This document shows positions 43,711 through 52,877 of a stretch of DNA of 64,000 nt, piece by piece. The stretch lies in the NCBI GenBank assembly GCA_002478865.1, contig DLJZ01000008.1, positions 94,257 to 158,256 on the forward strand. The letters run 5' to 3'. The notes under the pieces are model-generated. The model made no database searches. It saw only the letters and a program-made list of their open reading frames with translations, and was not told the DNA's origin. Within the stretch, counting starts at the first letter, position 1. The number at the start of each line of letters is the position of its first letter. This DNA is from Hungatella sp. UBA7603 (lineage in GTDB: Bacteria; Bacillota; Clostridia; Lachnospirales; Lachnospiraceae). Position numbers and translations under genes: made by a program.

Positions 43711-45531
43711 ATGAATGAAAAAAAGGCTACAAAGGTATTTTTAAAAAGGTTACCTGTGAAATGGAAGCTGACCGTGGGATTTGGTATTGTATTTGCGATA
43801 CTGATTATCTCTCTTGGCACCTCAGCTAAAAGTATATCCAGCATTGGGAATCAGGTGGATCTGTATTCAAGATACACATATCCACTAACCAGTCACAATT
43901 TGGCTGCACAGGTAGATATGTATTCAGTTCAGCGCTATCTCATGATGGCTATCTTGGACAAGACTGGTGGAAAGGACTATCAGGTTTCTTTGGATTTGTC
44001 CAATCAGAGTGTGGAAGGATTTAAAAGCAATATGGACTTTTTTGCTTCCCACCAGCGCAGTAAGGCAAACGATGAGAACATCGCACAGATTATGCAGCAT
44101 GTAACCGAGGCGGAAGCAGCACGTGCAAAGATCATTGATATCATCAAAGATCCATCTAAAAAAGACGGAAAAGCTGCCTATGATGTATTCCAGAATGAAT
44201 TTGTTCCTACCTTTAATAAAATAGCTAAAATCATGGATGATATGAATGTGGTCGGCAATCAAAAAGAAGCGTTGCAGAAACAGACAGCTAAAAACATAGT
44301 ATCCAATGCATGGATTGTACTTGCCATTGTTTTAGTCAGTGCCATAGCAGCAACCATTGCAGTTATCAACATCCTTGTCCGTGCCATCTTGATTCCTGTT
44401 ACAGAGATAGAAGAGGTGTACAAGGAGATGGCAAAAGGTAACCTACATAAGCAGATTCATTATGAAAGCAATGATGAGCTGGGACGGATGGCGGTAAACA
44501 TCCGGGAAACCAATACCAGACTTGTTACATACATCGAAGATATCATTGATAAATTGACCCGCCTTTCAAAAGGGGATATGTGTCTTACAGTTGATCTTGA
44601 CTATATAGGAGATTTCGCAGTCATTAAGCAATCCCTTCTTAAAACGACAGCTGCCTTAAATTCTACGATGCTCATAATACAGACATCTGCGGATCAGGTT
44701 AATTCTGGCGCAGGTCAAGTTGCGGATGCATCTCAGGCACTTGCATCAGGAGCTACGGAGCAGGCCGCTACTGTGGAGGAATTAACCGCTGCAATCCAGA
44801 GCGTAACGGAGAAAGCGGAGAAAAATACAGTTTCTGTACGTAAAGCTACGGAATATGTGGCTTTGGCAGGAGCGGGTGTTTATGAAAGTAACGATCATAT
44901 GAGAAACCTGAATGCTGCAATGAAAGAAATCAGCCAGTCTTCCGAAGAAATCTCTAAGGTCACCAAGCTGGTGGAAGACATTGCATTCCAGACTAATATC
45001 CTTGCTCTTAATGCAGCGGTAGAAGCTGCCAGGGCAGGTGAAGCAGGAAAAGGCTTTGCCGTAGTTGCTGATGAAGTAAGGAACTTAGCTGCCAAATCGG
45101 CTGAGGCTTCAAAGCAGACAGCAGAACTGATTCAGAAGTCAAATGCAAAGGTTTCAGAAGGCGAAAAAATAGCAAGTCAGACTCTGGTACTTCTAAATGA
45201 TGTTGCAGAAAAGGCGGCTATGGTGGATGAAGCAATTAAAGAAATCGAAGCCGATTCTCAGGATCAGACCGATGCTATCATTCAGATTAATCAGGGATTA
45301 TCCCAGGTATCTTCTGTAATTCAAACCAATGCTGCAACAGCAGAAGAAAGCTCTGCCTCCAGTGAGGAACTGACGGCACAGGCACAAATTCTCCGTGGAG
45401 AACTTACCAAATTTAATCTGTTATCGGATTCTAATAATGTCAATAATCTGGCGTCAAGTGAACGTCACTACATTCCAGAACATGAGAGTTATGTCTCAAC
45501 CGGCAATGACGAGACCTATGGAAAGTATTAG
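43711..45531 (+). CDS. Methyl-accepting chemotaxis protein
   Basis: The 606-residue chemoreceptor has TM1 near 20-42 ([20 protein letters not shown]), an extracellular helical-bundle sensor domain (about 43-190) and TM2 near 200-225. A HAMP domain follows, then a cytoplasmic signalling domain. The hairpin tip reads [20 protein letters not shown], the CheA/CheW contact site. The C-terminal tail has no CheR-binding pentapeptide. ATG 43711 has GGGAGG eight bases upstream. The ligand is unknown; a link to the neighbouring aromatic acid operon is possible but unproven. Confidence 0.93.
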   Translation: MNEKKATKVFLKRLPVKWKLTVGFGIVFAILIISLGTSAKSISSIGNQVDLYSRYTYPLTSHNLAAQVDMYSVQRYLMMAILDKTGGKDYQVSLDLSNQSVEGFKSNMDFFASHQRSKANDENIAQIMQHVTEAEAARAKIIDIIKDPSKKDGKAAYDVFQNEFVPTFNKIAKIMDDMNVVGNQKEALQKQTAKNIVSNAWIVLAIVLVSAIAATIAVINILVRAILIPVTEIEEVYKEMAKGNLHKQIHYESNDELGRMAVNIRETNTRLVTYIEDIIDKLTRLSKGDMCLTVDLDYIGDFAVIKQSLLKTTAALNSTMLIIQTSADQVNSGAGQVADASQALASGATEQAATVEELTAAIQSVTEKAEKNTVSVRKATEYVALAGAGVYESNDHMRNLNAAMKEISQSSEEISKVTKLVEDIAFQTNILALNAAVEAARAGEAGKGFAVVADEVRNLAAKSAEASKQTAELIQKSNAKVSEGEKIASQTLVLLNDVAEKAAMVDEAIKEIEADSQDQTDAIIQINQGLSQVSSVIQTNAATAEESSASSEELTAQAQILRGELTKFNLLSDSNNVNNLASSERHYIPEHESYVSTGNDETYGKY

Positions 45532-45537
45532 AATCTC

Positions 45538-45566
45538 TTGACTTTATGGTCTAAGTAAGATACGAT
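45538..45566 (+). promoter_or_regulatory. Promoter of the cobalamin riboswitch and btu operon
   Basis: TTGACT (45538-45543), a 17-base spacer and TACGAT (45561-45566), directly downstream of the chemoreceptor stop. Confidence 0.6.
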
Positions 45567-45589
45567 ACCTTTGAATTTTAAATTACATA

Positions 45590-45775
45590 GAAAGAAATAC
45601 GGTTTGGCCATGTGCCAATGAAAAGAGAAGTCAGGTGAAATTCCTGCATAGTCCCGCTGCTGTGATAGCGTTGGTTTTTTGTGAAAGATTTCAGCCACTG
45701 AGAGTGATCTTGGGAAGGTAAAAAAACCTCTGATGAAAAAGTCAGAACGCTTAAGTCAGAAGAACTGCCGTATTT
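45590..45775 (+). ncRNA. Cobalamin (AdoCbl) riboswitch
   Basis: Conserved core elements of the cobalamin aptamer occur in order: GAAAAGAGAAGTCAGGTGAAA, shortened here as AGGTGAAATTCC (45633-45644), then GTCCCGCTGCTGTGAT (45651-45666), GCCACTG (45694-45700) and the B12-box part AAGTCAGAAGAACTGCC ending near 45769. It lies between a promoter and a strong terminator ahead of a BtuFCD-type operon. Binding cobalamin should favour termination and shut the importer off. Confidence 0.88.
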
Positions 45776-45891
45776 TTATTGTGATTTCCTCGCGGATGAC
45801 GAAGGGAACAGTATTTTATATGAATCGTGTCAGTTTTAGGCAGGGCATATTTGGTGTACCTGATAGCGGTTTGTTGTTCCATTGGATTAAT

Positions 45892-45935
45892 ACCCCTAGT
45901 ATTTGCGTGCAAAGGCAGATACCAGGGGTTTTTCT
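45892..45935 (+). terminator. Riboswitch expression-platform terminator
   Basis: ACCCCT (45892-45897), GTAT and TTTGC pair with GCAAA, ATAC and AGGGGT (45924-45929), followed by TTTCTTTT. It lies about 110 bases before btuF. Confidence 0.82.
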
Positions 45936-46048
45936 TTTGTAACACAGAGCGCCATGAATCCATGAATTTTTCTCCTGTGAGGGATCATAGCTAATCTATG
46001 TGGGAATTTTGAATTCACAAAACAATAGAGAGATCGAGGAAACAAAAG

Positions 46049-47083
46049 ATGAAAAAAAGTTTGATTGCACTGGCGGTGGCCATAGTTATTACTGTAACAG
46101 GCTGTTCCCCTGCAGGCCAATCTGGAGCAAAATCCACAGAAGCTACAACAACTTTGGCGGAAACAAAAAGTCAGGAATTGGCAGGTCAAAAATCAGAAGC
46201 GTATGGTGAGGTGGTGATACAAAATGGTGACAGAACCATTACGTTTACCTCCATGCCCCAGAAGGTGCTTTGCTGTAATTTATACAGTGCAGAAAATATG
46301 GTTATGCTTGGGCTAAAAGATTATATTGCTGGTAAGAGTGTACCTGCCAGTAAAGCAGAAACTCCTTTGGCAGAATTGGCAGATGAGTTTGCATCTATAC
46401 CTGAGATTGAGGTATCTCATGAAAATGCAGTAGCTTTGGAAACAGACCTAGTCATAGGACAAATCAGCTCCTTCCAGGAAAGCAAGTGGGGAAGCTATGA
46501 AATGTTTGGCAATAAAGGTATTAACAGTTATACCATAACAGGCACTCTTGTTAAGGATGAAACGATTGAAAATGTCTACACTGACATAGAAAATCTTGGC
46601 AGGATATTTAAAGTGGAAGATCGAGCCTCTTCATTGATTGATCAAATGAAACAAGAAATCTCTGATATACAGACTGCGGTATCAGGAATAGATGAAACAG
46701 ACAAAGTAAAAGTTTTCGTTATGGATACCTTTAAAGGCAATGAAATCTATACCACATCAGCTGGATTACAAAGTAATCTGATTGAGCTGGCAGGTGGAAT
46801 CAACTGTACCAGAAATATGGCTGAATCTCGTTGGTTTAACACAAGTGTAGAAACAATTGTAAAGACGAATCCTGATGTTATAATCTTTAATGATTATGGT
46901 CAGCAAACCATGGAAGAAAAGATGGATTTTATTAACAATAACCCTGCACTTGCTGATGTAACAGCCGTAAAAAATAAGGCATATTTAACGGTGCCACTAG
47001 TAACCGTTATGCAAGATGTTCGTGCAACCAGTGCATGCAGAAGCTTTGCAGAATTTTTCTATCCGGAGCAATTTAAAAAATGA
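46049..47083 (+). CDS. btuF: Cobalamin-type ABC transporter substrate-binding lipoprotein
   Basis: The 344-residue exported lipoprotein has a signal peptide ALAVAIVITVTGC with lipobox Cys19. A Thr/Ser/Glu-rich linker follows, then a class III (BtuF/FepB) two-lobe binding fold with PQKVLCCNLYSAENMVMLG, TDLVIGQISS and NPDVIIFNDYG. By sequence alone it could bind a siderophore, but the upstream cobalamin riboswitch makes a corrinoid the likely ligand. ATGA overlaps the permease gene. Confidence 0.87.
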   Translation: MKKSLIALAVAIVITVTGCSPAGQSGAKSTEATTTLAETKSQELAGQKSEAYGEVVIQNGDRTITFTSMPQKVLCCNLYSAENMVMLGLKDYIAGKSVPASKAETPLAELADEFASIPEIEVSHENAVALETDLVIGQISSFQESKWGSYEMFGNKGINSYTITGTLVKDETIENVYTDIENLGRIFKVEDRASSLIDQMKQEISDIQTAVSGIDETDKVKVFVMDTFKGNEIYTTSAGLQSNLIELAGGINCTRNMAESRWFNTSVETIVKTNPDVIIFNDYGQQTMEEKMDFINNNPALADVTAVKNKAYLTVPLVTVMQDVRATSACRSFAEFFYPEQFKK

Positions 47084-48144
47084 GACAAGATAATGGAAAA
47101 AATCTAAGAGGAATATTTTTATTTCCTATCTTGATTTTAGCTTTGTTTGCCTCCTTGCTATTGGTTATATCCAAAGGCTCTACAGATATTTCCTTGTCTG
47201 TTGTTTATGGGATTTTAAGTGACCAGATTTTTCACGGAGGAATGGGATTAAAGGAAGGCTCTTGGGCCAGAGCAGATTATCAGATCATCTGGAATATACG
47301 GCTGCCCAGAGTATTGTTTGGCATATTATGCGGTGCAGGCCTTGGATTATGCGGGGCAGTTATGCAAGCGTTGGTTCTAAATCCAATCGCAGATCCATAC
47401 ATACTTGGAATTTCCTCAGGAGCATCATCGGGAGCAGCCTGCGCGCTGCTTCTTCCGATTCCGTTTTTTAGTGGACAGTACCAAACTACAATAATGGCAA
47501 TGATCGGTGCACTGATCTCTTCTTTTCTTGTTTATTTCATGGCGAGATTCGCAGGAGGCGGTAAGCTTCATCCCGTGACTTTATTGCTTTCTGGAACCGC
47601 AATGAATGCAGTTATGAGTGCTGTCACAGGTTTCCTTATTTTTATTGCAAAAAGCTCTGAGAGTATTGCAGCCGTTTATAACTGGCAGATGGGAAGTCTT
47701 GCTGCGGCCCAGTGGTCAACCATTACGGTTCCAGCTTTTGGTGTGTGTCTTGGCCTTATAGTTTGTGTCTCCCAGTCAGGAAAATTAAATCTTATGATGA
47801 TGGGGGATGAAGATGCCGCCGCTCTTGGTCTATCGGTAAAACACTTTCGGGCAGGTATGTTTATCATATGTTCCATCATTGTGGCCTCCCTGGTTTCCGT
47901 TACTGGCATAATTGGATTTGTTGGTCTGGTGGTTCCTCATGTAGCCCGGTTGCTCCTTCGTTCCAGTAACAATAAATTTATAATACCCCTTAGTGCACTG
48001 TCAGGAGCCATTTATCTCATGTGGGCGGACAGCCTGGCTCGCAGTGCGTTTCGTGCGGCAGAACTTCCAATTGGAATCATTACGGCTTTTGTTGGCGCAC
48101 CATTTTTCCTGCTTCTAATGATACGGAAAAATTACAGAGGGTAA
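47080..48144 (+). CDS. btuC: BtuC/FecCD-type permease
   Basis: The 354-residue protein has about ten spans. Family blocks: IWNIRLPRVLFGILCGAGLG near 66-85, VMQALVLNPIADPYILGIS near 91-109, and the cytoplasmic coupling helix GFVGLVVPHVARLL near 284-297. It forms a dimer for import with BtuD. It is translationally coupled to the binding protein. Confidence 0.92.
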   Translation: MRQDNGKNLRGIFLFPILILALFASLLLVISKGSTDISLSVVYGILSDQIFHGGMGLKEGSWARADYQIIWNIRLPRVLFGILCGAGLGLCGAVMQALVLNPIADPYILGISSGASSGAACALLLPIPFFSGQYQTTIMAMIGALISSFLVYFMARFAGGGKLHPVTLLLSGTAMNAVMSAVTGFLIFIAKSSESIAAVYNWQMGSLAAAQWSTITVPAFGVCLGLIVCVSQSGKLNLMMMGDEDAAALGLSVKHFRAGMFIICSIIVASLVSVTGIIGFVGLVVPHVARLLLRSSNNKFIIPLSALSGAIYLMWADSLARSAFRAAELPIGIITAFVGAPFFLLLMIRKNYRG

Positions 48145-48174
48145 AACGGTTGAGAATGGAAAAGTAGGAGAATT

Positions 48175-48927
48175 ATGAAAATAGAGTTTCGCGATATATG
48201 TGTGGCTGCAGGTGGAAAGAAAATTCTTCATGAAGTGAACCTAACAGCGGAAAGCGGTAAAATGACAGGAATTATAGGTCCAAATGGCTGCGGAAAGTCC
48301 ACTCTTTTAAAAACAACCCTTGGCATCTACCCCATGGAAGCTGGAGAAATCTTATTAGATGGTGCCTCTCTTGCTGGCTTTAGTAATAAGAAGCTAGCTC
48401 AGCTTTATGGGTATGTAGGGCAGGAAAGCGATTGCGTATTTGATTTTACCACTTATGAAATCGTATCCATGGCCGCTCATATTCGGGGGAAAACTAATAA
48501 GAAATCGGAAAAAGAGATTGTAATGAATTCTCTGGAACAGCTTGAGATAACCCACCTAAAAGACAGGAATATTCAAAGCTTGTCTGGTGGTGAGCGAAAG
48601 ATGGTTTTCATTGCTCGAGCATTTGCCCAGGGCGTTGATACCATTATCCTTGACGAACCCACCAATCATCTGGATATCAAACACCAGTTGTTTATTTTGG
48701 ATATCTTAAGAAAGAGCAAAAAGACAATTCTTATCGTCTTACACGATCTTCGATTGGCGGCGCATTATTGCGACTCTCTCTATTTAATGAAGCAAGGAAA
48801 AGCCGTGTATAACGGCAGTCCATCAGAGGTGCTTCAAAAAGATAGAGTATGCCAAGTATTTGGAGTAGAAGGATTTGCTTCTGAAAAAGAAGACGGGACT
48901 TTGGATTTCCATCTACAAATGAATTAA
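48175..48927 (+). CDS. btuD: BtuD/FecE-type ABC transporter ATPase
   Basis: The 250-residue ATPase has Walker A GPNGCGKST at about 35-43, Q-loop YGYVGQES, signature LSGGERK near 135, Walker B TIILDEPTNHLD near 156-167 and the H-loop VLHDLRLAA. All catalytic elements are intact. It completes the riboswitch-controlled importer; AGGAG precedes ATG 48175. Confidence 0.92.
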   Translation: MKIEFRDICVAAGGKKILHEVNLTAESGKMTGIIGPNGCGKSTLLKTTLGIYPMEAGEILLDGASLAGFSNKKLAQLYGYVGQESDCVFDFTTYEIVSMAAHIRGKTNKKSEKEIVMNSLEQLEITHLKDRNIQSLSGGERKMVFIARAFAQGVDTIILDEPTNHLDIKHQLFILDILRKSKKTILIVLHDLRLAAHYCDSLYLMKQGKAVYNGSPSEVLQKDRVCQVFGVEGFASEKEDGTLDFHLQMN

Positions 48928-48957
48928 TCCCCTTTCCTGGCATTTTGTCAAATAGTG

Positions 48958-48986
48958 TTGCTTAATCCTTTAAAATATTTTATAAT
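48958..48986 (+). promoter_or_regulatory. Sigma-A promoter of the TIGR03960-rng genes
   Basis: TTGCTT (48958-48963), a 17-base spacer and TATAAT (48981-48986). The transcript would start near 48993, leaving a leader of about 100 bases. Confidence 0.72.
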
Positions 48987-49001
48987 TATGCAATGTAAGA
49001 T

Positions 49002-49040
49002 GGAATAATAGGTTATAATCCCATTATTCCCAATATAACC
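49002..49040 (+). promoter_or_regulatory. Interleaved inverted repeats in the TIGR03960 mRNA leader
   Basis: GGAATAAT (49002-49009) pairs with ATTATTCC (49023-49030), and GGTTATA (49011-49017) pairs with TATAACC (49034-49040). The two stems cross, so they form either an H-type pseudoknot or two mutually exclusive hairpins. Confidence 0.5.
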
Positions 49041-49091
49041 GTTGCATTAATTATAAAGTGTGATTGATTCACATGTAAAAAAGGAATAGGC

Positions 49092-50957
49092 ATGAGAAAA
49101 CTAGCATTAAGTGATGAGATATTATTACAAATTGATAAACCCGCCCGCTACATCGGTGGTGAGGTAAACATGGCTAAGAAAGATCCCAAATTAGTGGATA
49201 TTCGTTTTGCCATGTGCTTCCCTGACGTATACGAGATTGGTATGTCCCATCTGGGAATGCAGATTTTATACGATATGTTTAACCGGAGAGATGATATTTA
49301 CTGCGAACGCATCTATTCCCCATGGACAGATTTGGACAAGATTATGAGGGAGGAAAACATCCCTCTTTTTGCGTTGGAATCACAGGATCCTATTAAGGAA
49401 TTTGATTTTATAGGAATTACCCTGCAGTACGAGATGTGTTATACCAACATATTGCAGATATTAGATTTAGGTAAGATCCCATTTCATACTGAAGACAGGG
49501 CAGAAGATGACCCCATATTGATTGGCGGCGGTCCATGTGCCTATAACCCGGAACCTCTTGCAGCATTTTTTGATCTGTTTTATATTGGGGAAGGCGAGAC
49601 GGTTTATTTTGAATTAATGGACCGTTATAAAGAGAATAAGAAGAATGGTGGAAGCCGTAGGGATTTCCTTCAGATGGCTGCAGGAATAGATGGAATTTAT
49701 GTTCCAGCTTTTTATGACGTAACCTATAAAGAAGACGGTACTGTTGAGTGCATGAAGCCTAACAACTCTCATGCAAAGGAAAAAGTAACCAAGCAGGTTG
49801 TGAACAACATGGATGATGCTTTTTTCATTGATAATCCAATCGTTCCGTTTATTAAGGCTACCCAAGACCGAGTGGTTTTGGAGTTACAAAGAGGTTGTAT
49901 TAGAGGTTGCCGTTTTTGCCAGGCTGGTAATGTATACCGTCCTTGCAGGGAACATAGCCTTGAATATTTAAAAGATTACGCTTATAAGTTATTAAAAAGC
50001 ACCGGTCATGAAGAGATTTCCTTAAGTTCATTAAGTTCAAGTGATTATTCCCAATTAGAAGGGATTGTCAATTTCCTGATTGAAGAATTTAAGGGAAAGG
50101 GCGTGAATATTTCACTTCCATCCCTTCGTATCGATGCATTTTCCCTGGATGTTATGAGCAAGGTTCAGGATATTAAAAAAAGCAGCTTGACCTTTGCACC
50201 AGAGGCAGGGTCCCAGCGACTTCGTGATGTTATTAACAAAGGCTTGACAGAGGAAACGATCTTAAAGGGAGCCAGTGAAGCATTCAATGGAGGTTGGAAC
50301 CGTGTAAAGCTTTATTTTATGCTGGGTCTGCCTACGGAAACCGTGGAAGATATGGAAGGCATTGCTGAGCTATCCGAAAAGGTTGCAGAAGCATATTACG
50401 AAATTCCAAAGGATCAGAGAAACGGAAAAGTGCAGATCGTTGCTAGTTCTTCTTTCTTTGTACCAAAGCCATTTACACCATTCCAATGGGCAAGAATGTG
50501 CACAAGGGAAGAATTTTTAGAGAGAGCTTATATTGTTAAGGACAAGTTCCGTACCATGTTAAATAAAAAGAGTCTTAAATACAATTATCATGAGGCAGAT
50601 CTGACTGTCCTAGAAGGCGTTTTAGCAAGAGGCGATCGAAAAATATCGGCTCTTATTGAAGAGGTCTATAAAAATGGTGCTATTTACGATTCTTGGTCAG
50701 AGCACTTTAAAAATGAACTCTGGATGAACGCTTTTGAAACCTGCGGTATTGATCCGGATTTTTACACCATAAGAGAACGAGATCTTGATGAAGTGTTCCC
50801 ATGGGATTTCATTCATTCAGGAGTAACCAAAGAGTTCTTAAAACGAGAATGGCAAAATGCCGTCAGCGAAAAAATAACTCCTAACTGCCGCCAGCATTGT
50901 ACTGGTTGTGGGGCTATGAGTTTTAAAGGAGGAATTTGCTATGAAGGTAAGAATTAA
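49092..50957 (+). CDS. TIGR03960 family B12-binding radical SAM protein
   Basis: The 621-residue radical SAM protein has an N-terminal B12-binding-like domain (about 20-170: FPDVYEIGMSHLGMQILYD, LIGGGPCAYNPEPLA). The iron-sulfur motif is C269, C273, C276 (CIRGCRFC), followed by CREHSLEYL. A C-terminal cysteine group (NCRQHCTGCG) is present. The reaction is unknown. In many clostridia it precedes the TIGR03936 gene and RNase G, as here with a 17-base overlap, which suggests an RNA or ribosome role. Confidence 0.92.
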   Translation: MRKLALSDEILLQIDKPARYIGGEVNMAKKDPKLVDIRFAMCFPDVYEIGMSHLGMQILYDMFNRRDDIYCERIYSPWTDLDKIMREENIPLFALESQDPIKEFDFIGITLQYEMCYTNILQILDLGKIPFHTEDRAEDDPILIGGGPCAYNPEPLAAFFDLFYIGEGETVYFELMDRYKENKKNGGSRRDFLQMAAGIDGIYVPAFYDVTYKEDGTVECMKPNNSHAKEKVTKQVVNNMDDAFFIDNPIVPFIKATQDRVVLELQRGCIRGCRFCQAGNVYRPCREHSLEYLKDYAYKLLKSTGHEEISLSSLSSSDYSQLEGIVNFLIEEFKGKGVNISLPSLRIDAFSLDVMSKVQDIKKSSLTFAPEAGSQRLRDVINKGLTEETILKGASEAFNGGWNRVKLYFMLGLPTETVEDMEGIAELSEKVAEAYYEIPKDQRNGKVQIVASSSFFVPKPFTPFQWARMCTREEFLERAYIVKDKFRTMLNKKSLKYNYHEADLTVLEGVLARGDRKISALIEEVYKNGAIYDSWSEHFKNELWMNAFETCGIDPDFYTIRERDLDEVFPWDFIHSGVTKEFLKREWQNAVSEKITPNCRQHCTGCGAMSFKGGICYEGKN

Positions 50958-51651
50958 ATTTTACAAGCATGGGCCTGTGAAATTTATTGGTCATTTGGAT
51001 ATCATGCGTTATTTCCAAAAAGCAATACGAAGAGCAGAGATAGATATTAAATACAGCGAGGGCTTTAGTCCCCACCAGGTCATGTCCTTTGCAGCGCCTC
51101 TAGGCGTGGGGCTCACCAGCAACGGGGAATATATGGACATTGAAGTAAATTCAATGATAGACACAAAAACCTTGATGGATAGGCTTAATGCGGTCATGGT
51201 AGAAGGCATTATGGCTACGGATTGTCGTGTCTTAGATGAGCGTGCTAAAAATGCCATGTCTCTAGTCGCTGCAGCTGATTACACCTTAACATTACGGGAA
51301 GGCAAAGAGCCGTCTGACTTAGAACGTTTTTTCACAGGCTTAGCTGATTTCATGAAACAACCAGAGATCCTTATCATAAAGAAAACAAAAAAAGGTGAAA
51401 AGGAAGTGGATATTAAATCCGGTATTTACGAACTTTCCGCTGAGAATGAACGTATCTTTATGAAAGTGTCTTCTGGTAGCGCAGATAATCTTAAGCCTGA
51501 ATTGGTGATGGAAGCTTATTATCAGTTTCTTGGTCTTACTTTGCCTGAATTCGCCTTTCATATTCAAAGAGAAGAAGTTTATGGAAACACAGGAGATGAG
51601 GAAAACAGGAATTTAGTTCCTCTCGGCCTAATAGGAGAATCTTGTGAGTAA
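50941..51651 (+). CDS. TIGR03936 / DUF2344 radical SAM-associated protein
   Basis: The 236-residue protein starts MKVRIKFYKHGPVKFIGHLD, with DIMRYFQKAIRRAEIDIKYSEGFSPH, the DUF2344 signature. It has no cluster motif of its own and is a partner of the upstream radical SAM protein; in some bacteria the two are fused. It overlaps both neighbours (17 and 8 bases). The function is unknown. Confidence 0.9.
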   Translation: MKVRIKFYKHGPVKFIGHLDIMRYFQKAIRRAEIDIKYSEGFSPHQVMSFAAPLGVGLTSNGEYMDIEVNSMIDTKTLMDRLNAVMVEGIMATDCRVLDERAKNAMSLVAAADYTLTLREGKEPSDLERFFTGLADFMKQPEILIIKKTKKGEKEVDIKSGIYELSAENERIFMKVSSGSADNLKPELVMEAYYQFLGLTLPEFAFHIQREEVYGNTGDEENRNLVPLGLIGESCE

Positions 51652-52831
51652 GCTTATTATAACCAGATGGAATGGAGGGATTGTAACCCTCCTTCATTCT
51701 GGTAAGGAAGTAATTCAAATTAATATTGAACCAGAACAACAAGGCTTTGTCATAGGCAATGTCTATATTGGAAAAGTGAATAAGATTGTAAAGAATATTA
51801 ACTCAGCCTTTGTCGATATTGGGAAGGGGCAGATGGGCTATTTATCTCTAAATGATGGAATGGTTCATTATGCAGATGGTCGGCCATGGGATGGTAAGCT
51901 TAAGCAGGGAGATGATGTTATTGTTCAGGTTGAGCGAGACGCCGTTAAATCAAAGGCTCCAGTTCTAACAGGAAACATCAACTTGACTGGACGTTATTTT
52001 GTTCTTACAACTGGTAAAAAGCAGATTGGTTTCTCTTCTAAAATAACAGATCAAGCTTGGAAGCTTAAGATGAGGTCTTACCTTGAAGCCATAAAAGGAG
52101 AAGACTTTGGAATCATTGTCAGGACCAACGCTTATGAAGTTCTTGAAGATGAACTTAAGAGTGAACTTCAAAGCCTTCAAACTGGTTTGAAAAAGCTGAT
52201 TGAGGACGCTAAGTTTAGAACCAGCTATAGTCTTTTATACAGCGGCGCTCCCTCCTATCTTTCTGGGATAAGAGACAGTCTTAAGTCTTCACTTGAAGCT
52301 GTGATTACAGATGAGGTTGATATTTATGATGCCTTAAATAATTATTTGATTGAGAATCAGCCGGAAGATGCTTCCCTTTTAGTTAAATATGAAGACCCAA
52401 TGCTTCCTCTTTATAAACTATATCGAATTGAGAAGTTTATGGATGAAGCCCTGGGGAAAAGGGTCTGGTTAAAATCAGGGGGATATCTGGTAATCGAGCC
52501 TACAGAAGCACTTACCGTCATTGATGTCAACACTGGCAAATATACCGGTAAAAAGACGCAACGTGATACGATTATGAAGATTAACTTAGAATCAGCTGAG
52601 GAAATCGGTCATCAGCTCAGGCTTAGAAATCTATCAGGAATTATTATTATTGATTTTATTGATATGGAGCTAGAAGAAGATCGGTTGAAGCTGGTTGACC
52701 GTTTAACGGAGATTTTTTCAAAGGATCCAGTAAAAACTACAGTCGTTGAGATAACCAAGCTGAATCTGGTAGAGGTTACAAGAAAAAAGATTCGAAGACC
52801 TCTTCACGAACAGGTGGCACAACTAGTATAA
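51644..52831 (+). CDS. rng: Ribonuclease E/G family protein
   Basis: Endoribonuclease of the RNase G type, processing rRNA and mRNA. The 395-residue product has an S1-like N-terminal domain (GNVYIGKVNKIVKNINSAFVDIG near 37-59) and the catalytic DNase I-like core with magnesium ligands in VIDVNTGKYTGKKTQRDTI and IIIDFIDMELEEDRLKL. It lacks the C-terminal zinc-link and scaffold of E. coli RNase E. GTG 51644 is used. Confidence 0.92.
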   Translation: MSKLIITRWNGGIVTLLHSGKEVIQINIEPEQQGFVIGNVYIGKVNKIVKNINSAFVDIGKGQMGYLSLNDGMVHYADGRPWDGKLKQGDDVIVQVERDAVKSKAPVLTGNINLTGRYFVLTTGKKQIGFSSKITDQAWKLKMRSYLEAIKGEDFGIIVRTNAYEVLEDELKSELQSLQTGLKKLIEDAKFRTSYSLLYSGAPSYLSGIRDSLKSSLEAVITDEVDIYDALNNYLIENQPEDASLLVKYEDPMLPLYKLYRIEKFMDEALGKRVWLKSGGYLVIEPTEALTVIDVNTGKYTGKKTQRDTIMKINLESAEEIGHQLRLRNLSGIIIIDFIDMELEEDRLKLVDRLTEIFSKDPVKTTVVEITKLNLVEVTRKKIRRPLHEQVAQLV

Positions 52832-52876
52832 AAAAACGAGGATAAGCGGCATGATACCGGCTTATTCTCGTTTTTT
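52831..52876. terminator. Bidirectional terminator between rng and the MFS gene
   Basis: AACGAGGATAAGC and inner GG pair with CC, GGCTTATTCTCGTT, flanked by an A-run on the left and TTTTTT on the right. It can end both convergent transcripts. Confidence 0.87.
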
Positions 52877-52877
52877 G

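Noticed and set aside
45733-45942. 69-codon plus-strand ORF in the btu leader
   Set aside because: It lies within the cobalamin riboswitch and its terminator, has no ribosome binding site, and the peptide has no protein-like features.
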